The notes beneath the pieces are model-generated. The model was not told the origin of the DNA and made no database searches. It saw only the letters and a program-made list of their open reading frames with translations. Below, in pieces: positions 34,753 to 44,310 of a stretch of 64,000 nt of DNA. A program made the position numbers and the translations under genes. The stretch comes from Actinomycetes bacterium (GTDB lineage: Bacteria; Actinomycetota; Actinomycetes; Actinomycetales; Microbacteriaceae). The stretch covers positions 1-64,000 of the forward strand of contig JAEYZI010000079.1 of the NCBI GenBank assembly GCA_023428065.1, given 5' to 3'. Position 1 is the stretch's first letter; each line of letters begins with the position of its first letter.

Positions 34753-36480
34753 ATGACCGAATCGGATGACGCCGTCGCGGCCGCCCGCAAGGCGCTCGAG
34801 GAGGCGCAGGCGGCGCTCGCCGCCGCCGAGGCGGCCGCCCAGGCCGCACCCGCCGAACCCGAACCCGTCGCATCCGCGGCAGCCGTGGGACCGCTCGACG
34901 AGACGGCCGTCGCCGCCGTCCGCGCCGGCTACGCGTTCGACGCACCCGCGCTCGAGATCGGCGCCCTCGTCAACGGGGCGGCGCGCGCCGATGTTCCCGT
35001 GCGCATCCCGCTGTCGATGGTGAACCGTCACGGGCTCGTCGCGGGCGCCACGGGAACCGGCAAGACCAAGACCCTCCAGGTGCTCGCCGAGCAGCTCAGC
35101 TCCGCGGGCGTGCCCGTCTTCGCCGCCGACATCAAGGGAGACCTGTCGGGCATCGCGTCGCCCGGCACCCCGAGCGAGAAGCTGCTCGCCCGCACGAAGG
35201 GGCTCGGCCAGGACTGGGTCGCCCACCCCTCCCCCACAGCGCTCTACGCGCTCGGGGGCGACGGCATCGGCGTGCCCATCCGCGCGAGCGTCGAGGGCTT
35301 CGGGGCGGTCATGCTGAGCAAGGTGCTCGGCCTCAACCAGACCCAGGAGTCGAGCCTCGGTCTCGTCTTCCACTACGCGAAGCAGCAGCAGCTCCCCCTC
35401 GTGACTCTCGACGATCTGCGAGCCGTGCTCCAGCACCTCACGAGCGCCGAAGGCAAGGGCGAGCTCGAGAGCCTCGGCGGGCTCTCGAAGGCCACCGCGG
35501 GGGTCATCCTGCGCGAGCTCATCGCCTTCGCCGAGCAGGGGGCCGACGTGTTCTTCGGCCTCCCGCAGATCGACACCGCCGACTTCTTCCGCACCGAGCT
35601 CGGGCCGGACGGCGTCACGCGCGGCGTCGTGAGCCTCCTCGAGGTGCGCAGCCAGCTCGGACGCCCGGAGCTGTTCTCGACCTTCCTCATGTGGCTCCTC
35701 ACACAGCTCTACGGCTCGCTTCCCGAGGTGGGCGACGTCGAGAAGCCGAAGCTCGTCTTCTTCTTCGACGAGGCGCACCTGCTGTTCCGCGACGCGAGCG
35801 ACGACTTCCTCGCGATCGTCACCCAGACCGTCCGCCTCATCCGCTCGCGCGGCGTCGGCATCTTCTTCGTGACGCAGACTCCCAAGGACGTTCCCGGCGA
35901 CGTGCTCGCGCAGCTCGGCAGCCGCATCCAGCACCAGTTGCGCGCGCACACGCCCGACGACGCGAAGGCGCTCAAGTCGACGGTCTCGACCTACCCGACC
36001 TCGCCCTACGACCTCGGCGAGGTGCTCACGACGCTCGCGATCGGCGAGGCGATCGTGACCGTCATGAACGAGAAGGGCGCGCCGACCCCCGTCGCATGGA
36101 CGCGGCTGCGGGCGCCCGAGGGATCCATGGACCCGACCCCGGATGCCGTGCTCCAAGCGGCCGTGGCCGCGTCGCCCCTCTCGGCGAAGTACGCCGCCAC
36201 GAGCACCCAGGGGGCCGCGGCGATCCTCGCGTCGCGCACGACCGCCCCCGCCGCGACCGCGGGCACCGCGGCGGCCCCGGGCACCGCGGATGCGCCCCTC
36301 ACCCCCGCGCAGCAGCGTCGGCAGGCGGAGGCCGAGGCTCGCGCCGAGCGCAAGGCGAAGGAGGCCGCCGAGCGCGAGGAGCGCGCGAAGCGTCGCCAGG
36401 CCGAGCGCATCCAGAAGGAGGTCGTCTCGGGCGGCATGAGAATCGCGCGCGACGTGCTCAAGAACCTCTTCAAGCGATGA
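34753..36480 (+). CDS. HerA-like ATPase, DUF853 (YjgR-type)
   Basis: 575 aa. A coiled-coil N-terminus rich in Ala/Glu (residues 7-35) precedes a RecA-like core. Walker A GATGTGKTKT (about 98-107), ADIKGDLSG, Walker B LVFFFDEAHLLF, and QTVRLIRSRGVGIFFVTQTPKDVPGDVLAQLGSRIQHQLRAHTP match the DUF853 HerA-like family, named from E. coli YjgR. Function unknown; other HerA proteins translocate DNA. The end (~510-560) is a Glu/Arg/Ala-rich helix. Its stop overlaps the next ATG (ATGA), tying it to the carboxypeptidase. Confidence 0.85.
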   Translation: MTESDDAVAAARKALEEAQAALAAAEAAAQAAPAEPEPVASAAAVGPLDETAVAAVRAGYAFDAPALEIGALVNGAARADVPVRIPLSMVNRHGLVAGATGTGKTKTLQVLAEQLSSAGVPVFAADIKGDLSGIASPGTPSEKLLARTKGLGQDWVAHPSPTALYALGGDGIGVPIRASVEGFGAVMLSKVLGLNQTQESSLGLVFHYAKQQQLPLVTLDDLRAVLQHLTSAEGKGELESLGGLSKATAGVILRELIAFAEQGADVFFGLPQIDTADFFRTELGPDGVTRGVVSLLEVRSQLGRPELFSTFLMWLLTQLYGSLPEVGDVEKPKLVFFFDEAHLLFRDASDDFLAIVTQTVRLIRSRGVGIFFVTQTPKDVPGDVLAQLGSRIQHQLRAHTPDDAKALKSTVSTYPTSPYDLGEVLTTLAIGEAIVTVMNEKGAPTPVAWTRLRAPEGSMDPTPDAVLQAAVAASPLSAKYAATSTQGAAAILASRTTAPAATAGTAAAPGTADAPLTPAQQRRQAEAEARAERKAKEAAEREERAKRRQAERIQKEVVSGGMRIARDVLKNLFKR

Positions 36481-37883
36481 CGACAGAGCCGGCACCCGAG
36501 ACCGTCCCCGCGCAGCCCACGCCCGAGGAGGCGCCGCTGCGGCGGCCGCGCGACAACCGCACGCGCGCACGCCTGCGACTCACGAGGCGCGGGCGCATCC
36601 TCCTCATCGCGGCCGGCGCCGTCGTGATCGCCCTCGTCGCGAGCCTGCTCGTCGTGAACGTGCTCGGCGGCCGCTCGGCGGCGGACGAGCTCGCGGCGGC
36701 CCAGAAGGCGGCGACCGAGGCCGATGCCGACCTCACCGCCGCCGCGGCCGACGCCGACGCGTCGCATGCGGCGCTCACGACCCTCATCACCGCCGCGGAT
36801 GCCGGGCTCGCGATCACGGGCGACGGACTCGACGAGGCGGCCCGTCCGTCGCTCGTCGATGAGAGGGACGCCGCCGAGCTCGTCGCGACCGCCCACAGCG
36901 AGCCCGGTGAGCTCGTCGACGTGCCCGAGGCCGCCGTCGACCCCGCCCTCGGCGACCGCGAGAACGCGGAGGCCTTCCGGGCCCGCGCCACCGCGCTCGA
37001 GGCGAACGCGGAATCCGAAGCCGCGCGGGCGAAGATCCTCGACGACGCCGCGGCCACCCTCGCCTCCGCCATGACCGCGTACCTGTCGAGCACCGCGGTC
37101 GTCGGCGCGGCACTCCTCGCGGACCGCGGCGACGCGGCCGACGACGCGAAGTCCGCGCTCCAGGCGCAGCTCGACGCTCTCGTCGGCGCCGAGCCCGAGG
37201 CGTTCGCAGAGACCCTCACCGCCTACCGTGCGGCCGTCGACCAGGTGATCGCCTCCTCGGATGCCGTGCGCAACCCCACCCCGGGAGGTTCCGGCGTGCG
37301 CATCACCGACCCCGCCTCGATCACGGCCGTCGTCAACAAGCGGCGCGGGCTCCCGGGCGACTACGTGCCGCCGGATCTCGTGATCCCCGCAGGCGTCCCC
37401 AACAACAACGGCCAACCCGTGCGCCAGGTGATGGTCGCCGACCTGCAGGCCATGCAGGCCGCGATGGCCGCCGAGGGCATCGCGCTGCGCATCGGCAGCG
37501 CCTACCGCAGCTACGACGACCAGCGCATCATCTACAACCGCTACGTCGCGAAGGACGGCGTCGCGGGCGCCGACACGTACTCGGCGCGACCCGGCAACTC
37601 CGAGCATCAGACGGGCCTCGCGGTCGACCTCGACGACGGCACCGGTTGCAACCTCAGCGAGTGCTTCAAGGACGCCCCCGGCGGACGCTGGCTCGCCGCG
37701 AACTCCTGGAAGTACGGCTTCATCCTGCGCTACGGCGACGGCTGGACGCCGATCGTCGGCTACAAGTTCGAGCCGTGGCACTACCGCTACGTCGGCGTCG
37801 ACGTCGCGAAGGACATGCACGACAAGGGCATCAAGACGCTCGAGGAGTACTACGGTCTCCCCGCGGCACCCGACTACGGCTGA
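36477..37883 (+). CDS. Membrane-anchored VanY-type D-Ala-D-Ala carboxypeptidase
   Basis: 468 aa. Cytoplasmic basic N-terminus (residues 1-40), a single membrane anchor (RILLIAAGAVVIALVASLLVVNVL), a long extracellular Ala/Glu/Asp-rich coiled coil (~62-265) and a peptidase M15B domain at ~285-460. Zinc/active-site motifs are SEHQTGLAVDL and EPWHYRYVG. Trims D-Ala from cell-wall stem peptides. Translationally coupled to the HerA-like ATPase, an unusual partner. The helical spacer is much longer than in VanY itself, so the enzyme may reach across the periplasm-like space. Confidence 0.88.
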   Translation: MTTEPAPETVPAQPTPEEAPLRRPRDNRTRARLRLTRRGRILLIAAGAVVIALVASLLVVNVLGGRSAADELAAAQKAATEADADLTAAAADADASHAALTTLITAADAGLAITGDGLDEAARPSLVDERDAAELVATAHSEPGELVDVPEAAVDPALGDRENAEAFRARATALEANAESEAARAKILDDAAATLASAMTAYLSSTAVVGAALLADRGDAADDAKSALQAQLDALVGAEPEAFAETLTAYRAAVDQVIASSDAVRNPTPGGSGVRITDPASITAVVNKRRGLPGDYVPPDLVIPAGVPNNNGQPVRQVMVADLQAMQAAMAAEGIALRIGSAYRSYDDQRIIYNRYVAKDGVAGADTYSARPGNSEHQTGLAVDLDDGTGCNLSECFKDAPGGRWLAANSWKYGFILRYGDGWTPIVGYKFEPWHYRYVGVDVAKDMHDKGIKTLEEYYGLPAAPDYG

Positions 37884-37900
37884 GCCGCTTCACCGCGCCG

Positions 37901-37937
37901 ACCGCAGACGCCCCGTGGTGGTCGGGGCGCCTGCGGT
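37901..37937 (+). terminator. Terminator after the carboxypeptidase gene
   Basis: Arms of 14 bases (37901-37914 and 37924-37937), with one mismatch, around a nine-base loop, 17 bases after the stop. Confidence 0.65.
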
Positions 37938-37961
37938 GCGCGTCGAGGACGGATGCTGCGG

Positions 37962-38006
37962 GGCGTCCGGGCGGGGCCGGTCCTCGCTCGACCCTGCCCG
38001 GACGCC
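37962..38006 (-). terminator. Hairpin after the HtrA-like gene
   Basis: Exact 11-base arms GGCGTCCGGGC (37962-37972) and GCCCGGACGCC (37996-38006), directly after the stop of the minus-strand protease gene; likely its terminator, next to the opposing one at 37901. Confidence 0.5.
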
Positions 38007-38008
38007 GG

Positions 38009-39529
38009 TCAGCCGAGCTGGAAGGTGTTCAGCAGCTGCGAGAGCACGGTGTCCTTCTCGTAGTCGGAGTTCAACTGGGCGATGAGCACGAGGGTGCCGC
38101 TCCCCCCGGAGTCCTGCGTCGCGAGCACGAGCTCGTAGGTGCCCGAGCAGTCGAACTCGTTGTAGACGCCGGCGTAGTAGCCGTCGTCGTAGTCCCCGCG
38201 GGAGGTGAGCACCGAGCACTGGGACGAGAAGTCGAAGGTCGCTAGCGCGTCGTCGGGCGAGAGGCTCGCCTCCGTCGCGACGAGCTGGGCGCCCGAGGTC
38301 GTGAACGACGACTGGAAGCCCGCGAGGTCGCTCGACGCCGCGACGCTGTACCAGGTGCGCCCGTCGCCCCCCGTGATGGTCGACCCGTCGACCTGGCCCC
38401 ACTCGCGCGGAACGGCCATCGAGACGGTGCCCGTGTCGTCCGTGACGGTCGTGAAGCCGCCCGAGTTCGCGGTGCCGCCGTCGCCGCCCAGCACGCCCGT
38501 CTGCGTGACCTGGAGCTCCTTGCCGTTGACCTGGCCGCTCAGGATCGCATCCTGCGTCGGACGGTAGACGTCGACGTCGATCGTCGCGTCGACACCCTGC
38601 GTGTCGAGCACCTTGCAGTAGTCGGCGAGCGTGCCGTCGAGTCCGACGCTCACGCCGCCGAGCTTGTAGATGAGATCCCCCGGCTCGACGCCCGCGACGT
38701 CGGCCGGGCCGCCCGCCTCGACCGACTGCACCCACACGCCGGCGAGCGATCCGTCCTCCGATCGCCACGCCTTCGCGTTGATGCCGATCGACGCGACGCG
38801 CTCGCCCTTCGAGAGGGCCTCGAAGGCGTCGCGTGCGACGTCGCGGTGGATCGCGTAGTTGTAGTCGAGCGAGTCGTCGCCCGCGTAGTTGATGCCGACG
38901 ACCGCGCCCTCGGGGTCGACGAGCGGTCCTCCCGAGTTGCCGCCGCGGATGCGGGCGTCGTGCTCGATCACGTGGCCGAGCGAGGCCCACTGGGTGTCGA
39001 AGGCGAAGTCGTTCTTGGAGACGATGCCGCGCGTGAGCGTGAACTCCTCGGCGGCGCCGAGGGGGTAGCCGGCCGAGTAGACGTCGAGTCCCGTCTTGAT
39101 GTCGCCCTGGTGCCAGCCGAGGAACGGGAGTCCCGTGCCCTCGAGTTGCACGACGGCGAGGTCGAGGCACTCGGAGGCGCCGAGCACCTTGACGCCGACC
39201 TCCTTGTCGGGGTCGCCCCCGATGAAGCCGGAGAGGGTGCCCGCGCCGACGACGACGTGGTTGTTGGTCATCGCGAGGCCGTCGGGCGTCACGAGGAAGC
39301 CGGAGCCGATCCAGGCGACCTCGGACGAGCCGGTCGTTCCGGGATCGATGTAGGTGCCCTGACCCTTGAAGTAGACGGTCGCCGACTGCACGTCGTCGAA
39401 GTCGACGGGCTTCGCGGCGGGACCGCCGGTGGGCAGCAGGCCGCAGCCCGCGAGGGCAGCCGCGGACGCGGTGAGGATCGCGGCCGCGACGAGCGCGCGG
39501 CGCACGGGGATGTGGCGGTGCGAGGACAT
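38009..39529 (-). CDS. Secreted HtrA-type serine protease lipoprotein with PDZ domain
   Basis: 506 aa. Signal peptide with lipobox ALAGC (Cys29). Trypsin-like domain: GSGFLVTPDGLAMTNNHVV (His91), LDLAVVQLEG (Asp123), IRGGNSGGPLVDPEG (Ser199). A PDZ domain follows (~265-340, VWVQSVEAGGPADVAGVEPGDLIYKLGG). The C-terminal ~150 residues form an additional domain of unknown type with a pair of Cys (SSQCSVL and EFDCSGTY), which I do not recognise. Surface protein quality control is the family role. GGAG site before ATG. Confidence 0.88.
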   Translation of the reverse strand: MSSHRHIPVRRALVAAAILTASAAALAGCGLLPTGGPAAKPVDFDDVQSATVYFKGQGTYIDPGTTGSSEVAWIGSGFLVTPDGLAMTNNHVVVGAGTLSGFIGGDPDKEVGVKVLGASECLDLAVVQLEGTGLPFLGWHQGDIKTGLDVYSAGYPLGAAEEFTLTRGIVSKNDFAFDTQWASLGHVIEHDARIRGGNSGGPLVDPEGAVVGINYAGDDSLDYNYAIHRDVARDAFEALSKGERVASIGINAKAWRSEDGSLAGVWVQSVEAGGPADVAGVEPGDLIYKLGGVSVGLDGTLADYCKVLDTQGVDATIDVDVYRPTQDAILSGQVNGKELQVTQTGVLGGDGGTANSGGFTTVTDDTGTVSMAVPREWGQVDGSTITGGDGRTWYSVAASSDLAGFQSSFTTSGAQLVATEASLSPDDALATFDFSSQCSVLTSRGDYDDGYYAGVYNEFDCSGTYELVLATQDSGGSGTLVLIAQLNSDYEKDTVLSQLLNTFQLG

Positions 39530-39592
39530 GTGAGGACTCCATCCGGGAAGGTGCGGACGGGCGAGGACCCGGCCGAGCCACCAGTGTGGAGC

Positions 39593-39617
39593 CGCCGGGG
39601 TCGCACCGACCCCGGCG
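39593..39617 (-). terminator. Hairpin ending the TPP-enzyme/kinase/ALDH operon
   Basis: Eleven-base inverted arms (39593-39603 and 39607-39617) with a three-base loop, in the 155-base gap between the aldehyde dehydrogenase stop and the protease start; on the minus strand it is about 70 bases after the dehydrogenase stop. Marks the left edge of the catabolic region. Confidence 0.55.
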
Positions 39618-39684
39618 ACCGACCCCAGAAGGCAGAACTAGGGACGCGCGCGGCCGCGGGCCGGCGACGCGCCCCGAGGCCGCG

Positions 39685-41061
39685 TCAGCGCTTCCAGACC
39701 GTCTTCACGTTCATGAACTCGCGGATGCCCTCCTTGGCGAGCTCCCGTCCGAATCCCGAGTCCTTGATGCCGCCGAACGGCAGCTCGGGGTAGGAGATCG
39801 TCATGCCGTTGACGAAGACGGCGCCCGCCTCCAGCTCGGAGACGAAGAACGCCTCCTCGGCGGCGTCGTTCGTCCAGACCGCCGACGACAGGCCGAAGGA
39901 GGTCTGGTTCGCGATCCGCACCGCCTCCTCCCGGTCGGCGACGCGGTAGAGCGACGCGACGGGACCGAAGGTCTCCTCGAACACGATGCGCATGTCGTCG
40001 GTGAGGTCGGCGAGCACGGTGGGCTGGATGAACCATCCCGGTCCGGGCACCGCGGCACCCCCCGCGAGCACGCGCGCCCCCTTCGCGACGGCGTCGTCGA
40101 CGAGCTCGAGGAGCTCGGCACGACCCGATTCCGTCGCGACGGGACCCACGTCGACGGTCTCGTCGAAGGGGTCGCCGACGCGGAGCTCGGCGAACGCCGC
40201 GGCGAAGCGGCGGGAGAACTCCTCGTACACGTCGTCGTGCACGAGGAAGCGCTTCGCGGCGATGCAGGACTGCCCGTTGTTCTGCACGCGCGCCCGCACG
40301 GCGGTCGCGACCGCCTCGTCGAGATCGGCGGACGGCATCACCACGAAGGGGTCCGAGCCGCCGAGCTCGATGAGCGACTTCTTCACCTCGGATCCCGCGA
40401 TGGCCGCGACGGATCGCCCAGCCCCCTCCGAACCGGTGAGCGTCACGGCGGTCACGCGCGGGTCGCGGATGACCCCCTCCACCACGCGCGACCCGATGAG
40501 CAGCGTGCGCATGGATCCGCGGGGGAAGCCGGCCCGCTCGAAGAGCGTGTCGAGGTAGAGCGCCGTCTGCGGCACGTTCGATGCGTGCTTGAGCACACCC
40601 ACGTTGCCCGCCATGAGCGCGGGGGCCGCGAAGCGGACGACCTGCCACAGCGGGTAGTTCCACGGCATGACGGCGAGCACCACGCCGAGCGGATGATAGG
40701 TCGTCGCGGCCGCGGAGGCTCCGACGCGCGACGGGTCCTCGAGCACCTCGTCGGCGAGGAAGGCCTCGGCGTGCTCGGCGTAGAAGCGCATGCCCTTGGC
40801 GCACTTGAGCACCTCCGCCCGGGACTGGGCGATCGGCTTGCCCATTTCGAGCGTCATGAGACGCGCGAGCTGCTCGACATCCGCCTCGACGAGCTCGGCC
40901 GCGGCGCGCATCCAGGCCGCGCGCGTCGCGAAATCGGTCGCGCGCAGCGCTTCGAAGGCCGCCTGCGCCTCGGCGAGACCGCGCTCGACGAGCTCGGGCG
41001 GGTAGGCCTCGTACTCCTGAACGGTCTCGCCGGTCGCCGGGTTGATGGTCGCGATCGCCAT
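39685..41061 (-). CDS. NAD(P)-dependent aldehyde dehydrogenase (semialdehyde type)
   Basis: 458 aa. Oxidises an aldehyde to the acid. Cofactor segment VMPWNYPLWQ (133-140), Lys158 in VLKHASN, catalytic Glu232 in IELGGSDPF, Cys266 in NNGQSCIAAKR. Closest in style to succinate-semialdehyde dehydrogenases GabD/Sad; a lactaldehyde or other hydroxy-aldehyde substrate would fit the KDPG-type aldolase and dehydratase of the neighbouring operon. AAGGAG before ATG at 41061 (the longer frame from 41109 lacks one). Third gene of the operon behind operator A. Confidence 0.88.
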   Translation of the reverse strand: MAIATINPATGETVQEYEAYPPELVERGLAEAQAAFEALRATDFATRAAWMRAAAELVEADVEQLARLMTLEMGKPIAQSRAEVLKCAKGMRFYAEHAEAFLADEVLEDPSRVGASAAATTYHPLGVVLAVMPWNYPLWQVVRFAAPALMAGNVGVLKHASNVPQTALYLDTLFERAGFPRGSMRTLLIGSRVVEGVIRDPRVTAVTLTGSEGAGRSVAAIAGSEVKKSLIELGGSDPFVVMPSADLDEAVATAVRARVQNNGQSCIAAKRFLVHDDVYEEFSRRFAAAFAELRVGDPFDETVDVGPVATESGRAELLELVDDAVAKGARVLAGGAAVPGPGWFIQPTVLADLTDDMRIVFEETFGPVASLYRVADREEAVRIANQTSFGLSSAVWTNDAAEEAFFVSELEAGAVFVNGMTISYPELPFGGIKDSGFGRELAKEGIREFMNVKTVWKR

Positions 41062-41081
41062 GGGCGGGACTCCTTGTCGTG

Positions 41082-42512
41082 TCAGTCGAAGCCGAGCGAG
41101 CTCCGCCACGTCGCGTGAAGCGCGGCGTACTGCTCAGCTCGGGCGGGATCGGGGTGCACCGTCTCGCGGCGCTCGTGGGCTCCGAAGGCGCTCACGTCGG
41201 CCCCCGCGCCGCGCAGCGCGATGAGGGCAGCGCCGAGCAGGCTGACATCGGGCTGCTGGCACACCTCGATGGGACGACCGAGGACGTCGGCGCGCAGGCG
41301 GGCCAGCTCGGGTGAGCGGGCGACACCTCCTGCGAGCACGAGGGTCGCGGCTCCCGAGGGATCGAGCGCGTCGACGGCGTCGCGCACGATGTGCGCCGCG
41401 CCCTCGGCGGCGGCGAGCAGCACGTGCTCGCGGCCGTGGTCCTCGCGCTGCCCGATGACCATCCCCGTGCGCTCCGGCCGCCAGTGCGGGAAACGCGCTC
41501 CCGAGAGGCTCGGGTCGATGAGGAGGCCGTCGGCTCCGGGGCCGATCGCCTCGAGTCGCGCCGCGAGGAAGCTCGTCGCATCCGCGACGTCCGCGAAGCC
41601 GAGCAACACAGCCCAGCGTGCGAACGCGGCGCCCGTCGCGCCCGTGGGACCGCCCGCGCTGAAGCCGCCGAGCGGATAGGGGTTGATGACCGCTCCCGTC
41701 GGCGCATCGCCGGGCGACGCCACGAGACGCACGAGCACGTCGGTCGTGCCGGCGACGTCGGCGACGACGCCCTGCCGGTCGCGCAGCACGAGCGCAGCCC
41801 CGACCGATCCGTCGGTCGCGCCCGCGGCGACCGCGACGCCCCGGTTCAGACCGAGCTCGTCCGCGACCTCGGATGCCAGCTCCCCCACGATCTCGTCGGC
41901 AGCGAACTGCTCGGGAAGCTGCGCCGGGTCGAGGCCGACGAGCTCGAGCATGCGGGGCGACCAGGTCGAGTCGGCGATCGCGCTGAGGCCGGAATATGCG
42001 GCGGAGGTGCGGTCGGTCACCGCTGCCCGGGTGAACCGCCAGATGACGAAGTCCTTGGGCGTGAGCACGCGCGCTACCGAGGCGGCCGCCGCGGGATCGC
42101 TGCGGCGCAGGGCGAGGAGCGCGCTCCCTGCCCCACCCGCCGGCGTCGTCCGCCCGGCCGCGGCGAGCAGCTCGGCGAGCGAGTCGCCCGCGGCCGCCGT
42201 GAGCAGTTCGATGCCCGAGCTGTCGGCCCAGCCACGGCCTTCGCCGACGGGCGCACCGTCCGCGTCGACGAAGACCGTTCCCACATGACCCGCGATCGCG
42301 AGCGTCGAGATGCGTGCGCGTGCGCTCGCGGGGAGCGACACGACCGACTGCACCACGTCGAGCCACAGCCGCTCGGCGTCGAAGCGGGTTCCGGCGGAGG
42401 CGTCCGGACGCGTGACCCGGGTCGAGGCCACGATGACGCCTCCGCCGTCGACGGCGGCGCTCCGGACGGCCGACGTTCCGATGTCGATCGCCAGCACCAG
42501 CGCATCCGTCAT
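41082..42512 (-). CDS. FGGY-family carbohydrate kinase (first)
   Basis: 476 aa. ATP-binding N-domain starts VLAIDIGTSAVRSAAVDGGG; catalytic-region GHVGTVFVDADGAPVGEGRGWAD, PKDFVIWRFT, AAGATDGSVGAAL and LAGGVARSPELARLRADVLG follow in order. Phosphorylates a sugar or polyol; substrate specificity is not visible. Like the sibling at 58288 it has the xylulokinase-like GHVG(T/P) region. Eight bases after the TPP-enzyme stop, and ahead of the dehydrogenase, thus middle gene of a three-gene unit. Start ATG at 42512 has an AAGGAT site. Confidence 0.85.
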   Translation of the reverse strand: MTDALVLAIDIGTSAVRSAAVDGGGVIVASTRVTRPDASAGTRFDAERLWLDVVQSVVSLPASARARISTLAIAGHVGTVFVDADGAPVGEGRGWADSSGIELLTAAAGDSLAELLAAAGRTTPAGGAGSALLALRRSDPAAAASVARVLTPKDFVIWRFTRAAVTDRTSAAYSGLSAIADSTWSPRMLELVGLDPAQLPEQFAADEIVGELASEVADELGLNRGVAVAAGATDGSVGAALVLRDRQGVVADVAGTTDVLVRLVASPGDAPTGAVINPYPLGGFSAGGPTGATGAAFARWAVLLGFADVADATSFLAARLEAIGPGADGLLIDPSLSGARFPHWRPERTGMVIGQREDHGREHVLLAAAEGAAHIVRDAVDALDPSGAATLVLAGGVARSPELARLRADVLGRPIEVCQQPDVSLLGAALIALRGAGADVSAFGAHERRETVHPDPARAEQYAALHATWRSSLGFD

Positions 42513-42520
42513 GGGGATCC

Positions 42521-44221
42521 TTACTCCTCGCCGGCCTCGTAGGGCACGAACGCCGGGTAGGTCCAGGCGTTCACCGAGCGGTCGAGCGGCACGTCGAGGA
42601 GCACGGGGCTGTCGCCCCGGAGCGCTTCCCCGACCCGCGTGACGAGGGTATCGAGGTCGGGCACGACCTCGCCCGCGACGCCCATACCCCGGGCGACCAG
42701 GCCGAAGTCGACCTCGTGGAAGTCGACGCCGATCGTGCGCCCGTCGAAGTGCAGCTCCTGCTCCTGGCGGATGTTGCCGTAGCTCGAGTCGTTGAGCACG
42801 ACGATGCAGACGCGGCCGCCCACGCGGGCGAGCGTCTCCAGGTCGCCGGCGCTCATGCCGAGCGACCCGTCGCCGATGAGGGCGAGCACGGGACGCTCGG
42901 GGTCGATCGTCGCCGCGGCGATCGCCGCGGGCAGCGCGAAGCCCATGTTGCCGAAGCCGACAGGCTTGATGTAGGTGTTCGGCTCGGTGATCTCCCACAG
43001 GAAGGACCACACGCCGGGGTTGCCCGCGTCGGGGATGAGCAGCGTGTCGCTCGGGGCGACGTCGCGCAGCGCGCGCACGACGTCGGCCGGGGAGAGCGGC
43101 GCGGCGTGCGAGCCGGGCGCGACGGCGCTGAGCGCCCACCACGTGCGCTCCGCCGCCTGCAGCTCGGCGATCCAGTCGGCACGACGCGCGCGCTCCCCCT
43201 CGGCACGGTCGCCGACCGCCTGGGTGAGCGCCGAGGCGAACGACGAGATGTCGGAGACGATGCCGGTCGTCACCTCGCCGTAGTAACGGCCGATCATCGC
43301 GGGGTCGATGTCGACCTGGATGACCTCGGGGAGCTGACGGCGCCAGCGGGTCGTCGAGACGGCGTTGAGGCTGTTGCCGAGCGCGAGCACGAGGTCGGCG
43401 TCGCCGAGCACCCGGGTCGAGAGCTCGGTGCCCATGCGGCTGACCGCGCCGAAGACGAGCGGGTGCGTCGTCGGGACGGCCCCGATGCCGTTGAACGTCG
43501 TGACGACGGGGATGTTGAGCGCCTCGGCGAGGGCGAGCACGGCCTCGGAGGCGCGTCCGCGGTTACCGCCGTTGCCGAGCCAGATGACGGGGCGCTCGGC
43601 GGAGAGCAGGCGCTCCGCGGCATCCGCGACCGCGACGGCGTTGGGCGCGGGACGCTGTCCGACCCAGGCGCGCGCGGGGTGCACGGCGGGGACGGCGGGA
43701 GGGTTCTCGACGATGCCCTCGATCGTGTCGCGGGCGAAGTCGAGGTGCACGGGGCCGGGGTTGCCGGCCATCGCGTTCACGTAGGCCTCCTCCATGGCCT
43801 GCTTGATCGACGAGGCATGGGCGACGAGTCGGCTGTACTTGACGAGCGGCTTGAAGAGCTCGACGTGGTCGGCGTTCTGGGCGTCGTCCTTGTGGATGTT
43901 CTCGCCGTTGTTGTTGCACGTGATGACGAAGCCGGGGCTCGAGTCGCGGTACGCGCCGCCGACGCCCGTGATGAGGTTCGTGGCGCCGGGACCCGTCGTC
44001 GAGATGCACGCGGAGGGCTCACCCGTGAGCCGGCCGTATGCGTCCATCATGACGGCGGCGGCGTTCTCGTGCCGCGTGTGGACGAACTCGATGCCGGGCG
44101 TCGTGAGGATCGCGTCGGTGATGGCGAGCGTCTGGCCTCCGACGACGCCGAAGACACGGCGGACCCCGAGCGATACGAGCATGTCGACGACGAGCTGGCC
44201 GCCGGTCATGGGTGTGGTCAT
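42521..44221 (-). CDS. Thiamine-diphosphate-dependent enzyme, acetolactate-synthase-like
   Basis: 566 aa, full three-domain TPP enzyme. Catalytic Glu in THRHENAAAVMMDAYGRLTG (near residue 52), TGPGATNL, and the TPP/Mg motif GDGSLGMSAGDLETLARVGGRVCIVVLNDSSYGN near residue 450-485. Family includes acetolactate synthase, glyoxylate carboligase, oxalyl-CoA decarboxylase and sulfoacetaldehyde acetyltransferase; the exact reaction is not clear. No ALS regulatory subunit is adjacent and the ilv genes are absent, so a catabolic role is more likely. First gene behind operator A, GGAGG site. Confidence 0.8.
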   Translation of the reverse strand: MTTPMTGGQLVVDMLVSLGVRRVFGVVGGQTLAITDAILTTPGIEFVHTRHENAAAVMMDAYGRLTGEPSACISTTGPGATNLITGVGGAYRDSSPGFVITCNNNGENIHKDDAQNADHVELFKPLVKYSRLVAHASSIKQAMEEAYVNAMAGNPGPVHLDFARDTIEGIVENPPAVPAVHPARAWVGQRPAPNAVAVADAAERLLSAERPVIWLGNGGNRGRASEAVLALAEALNIPVVTTFNGIGAVPTTHPLVFGAVSRMGTELSTRVLGDADLVLALGNSLNAVSTTRWRRQLPEVIQVDIDPAMIGRYYGEVTTGIVSDISSFASALTQAVGDRAEGERARRADWIAELQAAERTWWALSAVAPGSHAAPLSPADVVRALRDVAPSDTLLIPDAGNPGVWSFLWEITEPNTYIKPVGFGNMGFALPAAIAAATIDPERPVLALIGDGSLGMSAGDLETLARVGGRVCIVVLNDSSYGNIRQEQELHFDGRTIGVDFHEVDFGLVARGMGVAGEVVPDLDTLVTRVGEALRGDSPVLLDVPLDRSVNAWTYPAFVPYEAGEE

Positions 44222-44310
44222 GGTGGGTCCTCCGTTAGTGCTGGGTAGTGGGTCGGTGGGCGCCGGATGCGGCCGCCCTGGCCCCGAGGTGGGCCGGTGT
44301 CTGTCGTGAT

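Noticed and set aside
42521..44221. Biosynthetic acetolactate synthase (ilvB)
   Set aside because: No regulatory subunit or other ilv genes adjacent; operon partners are a sugar kinase and aldehyde dehydrogenase.
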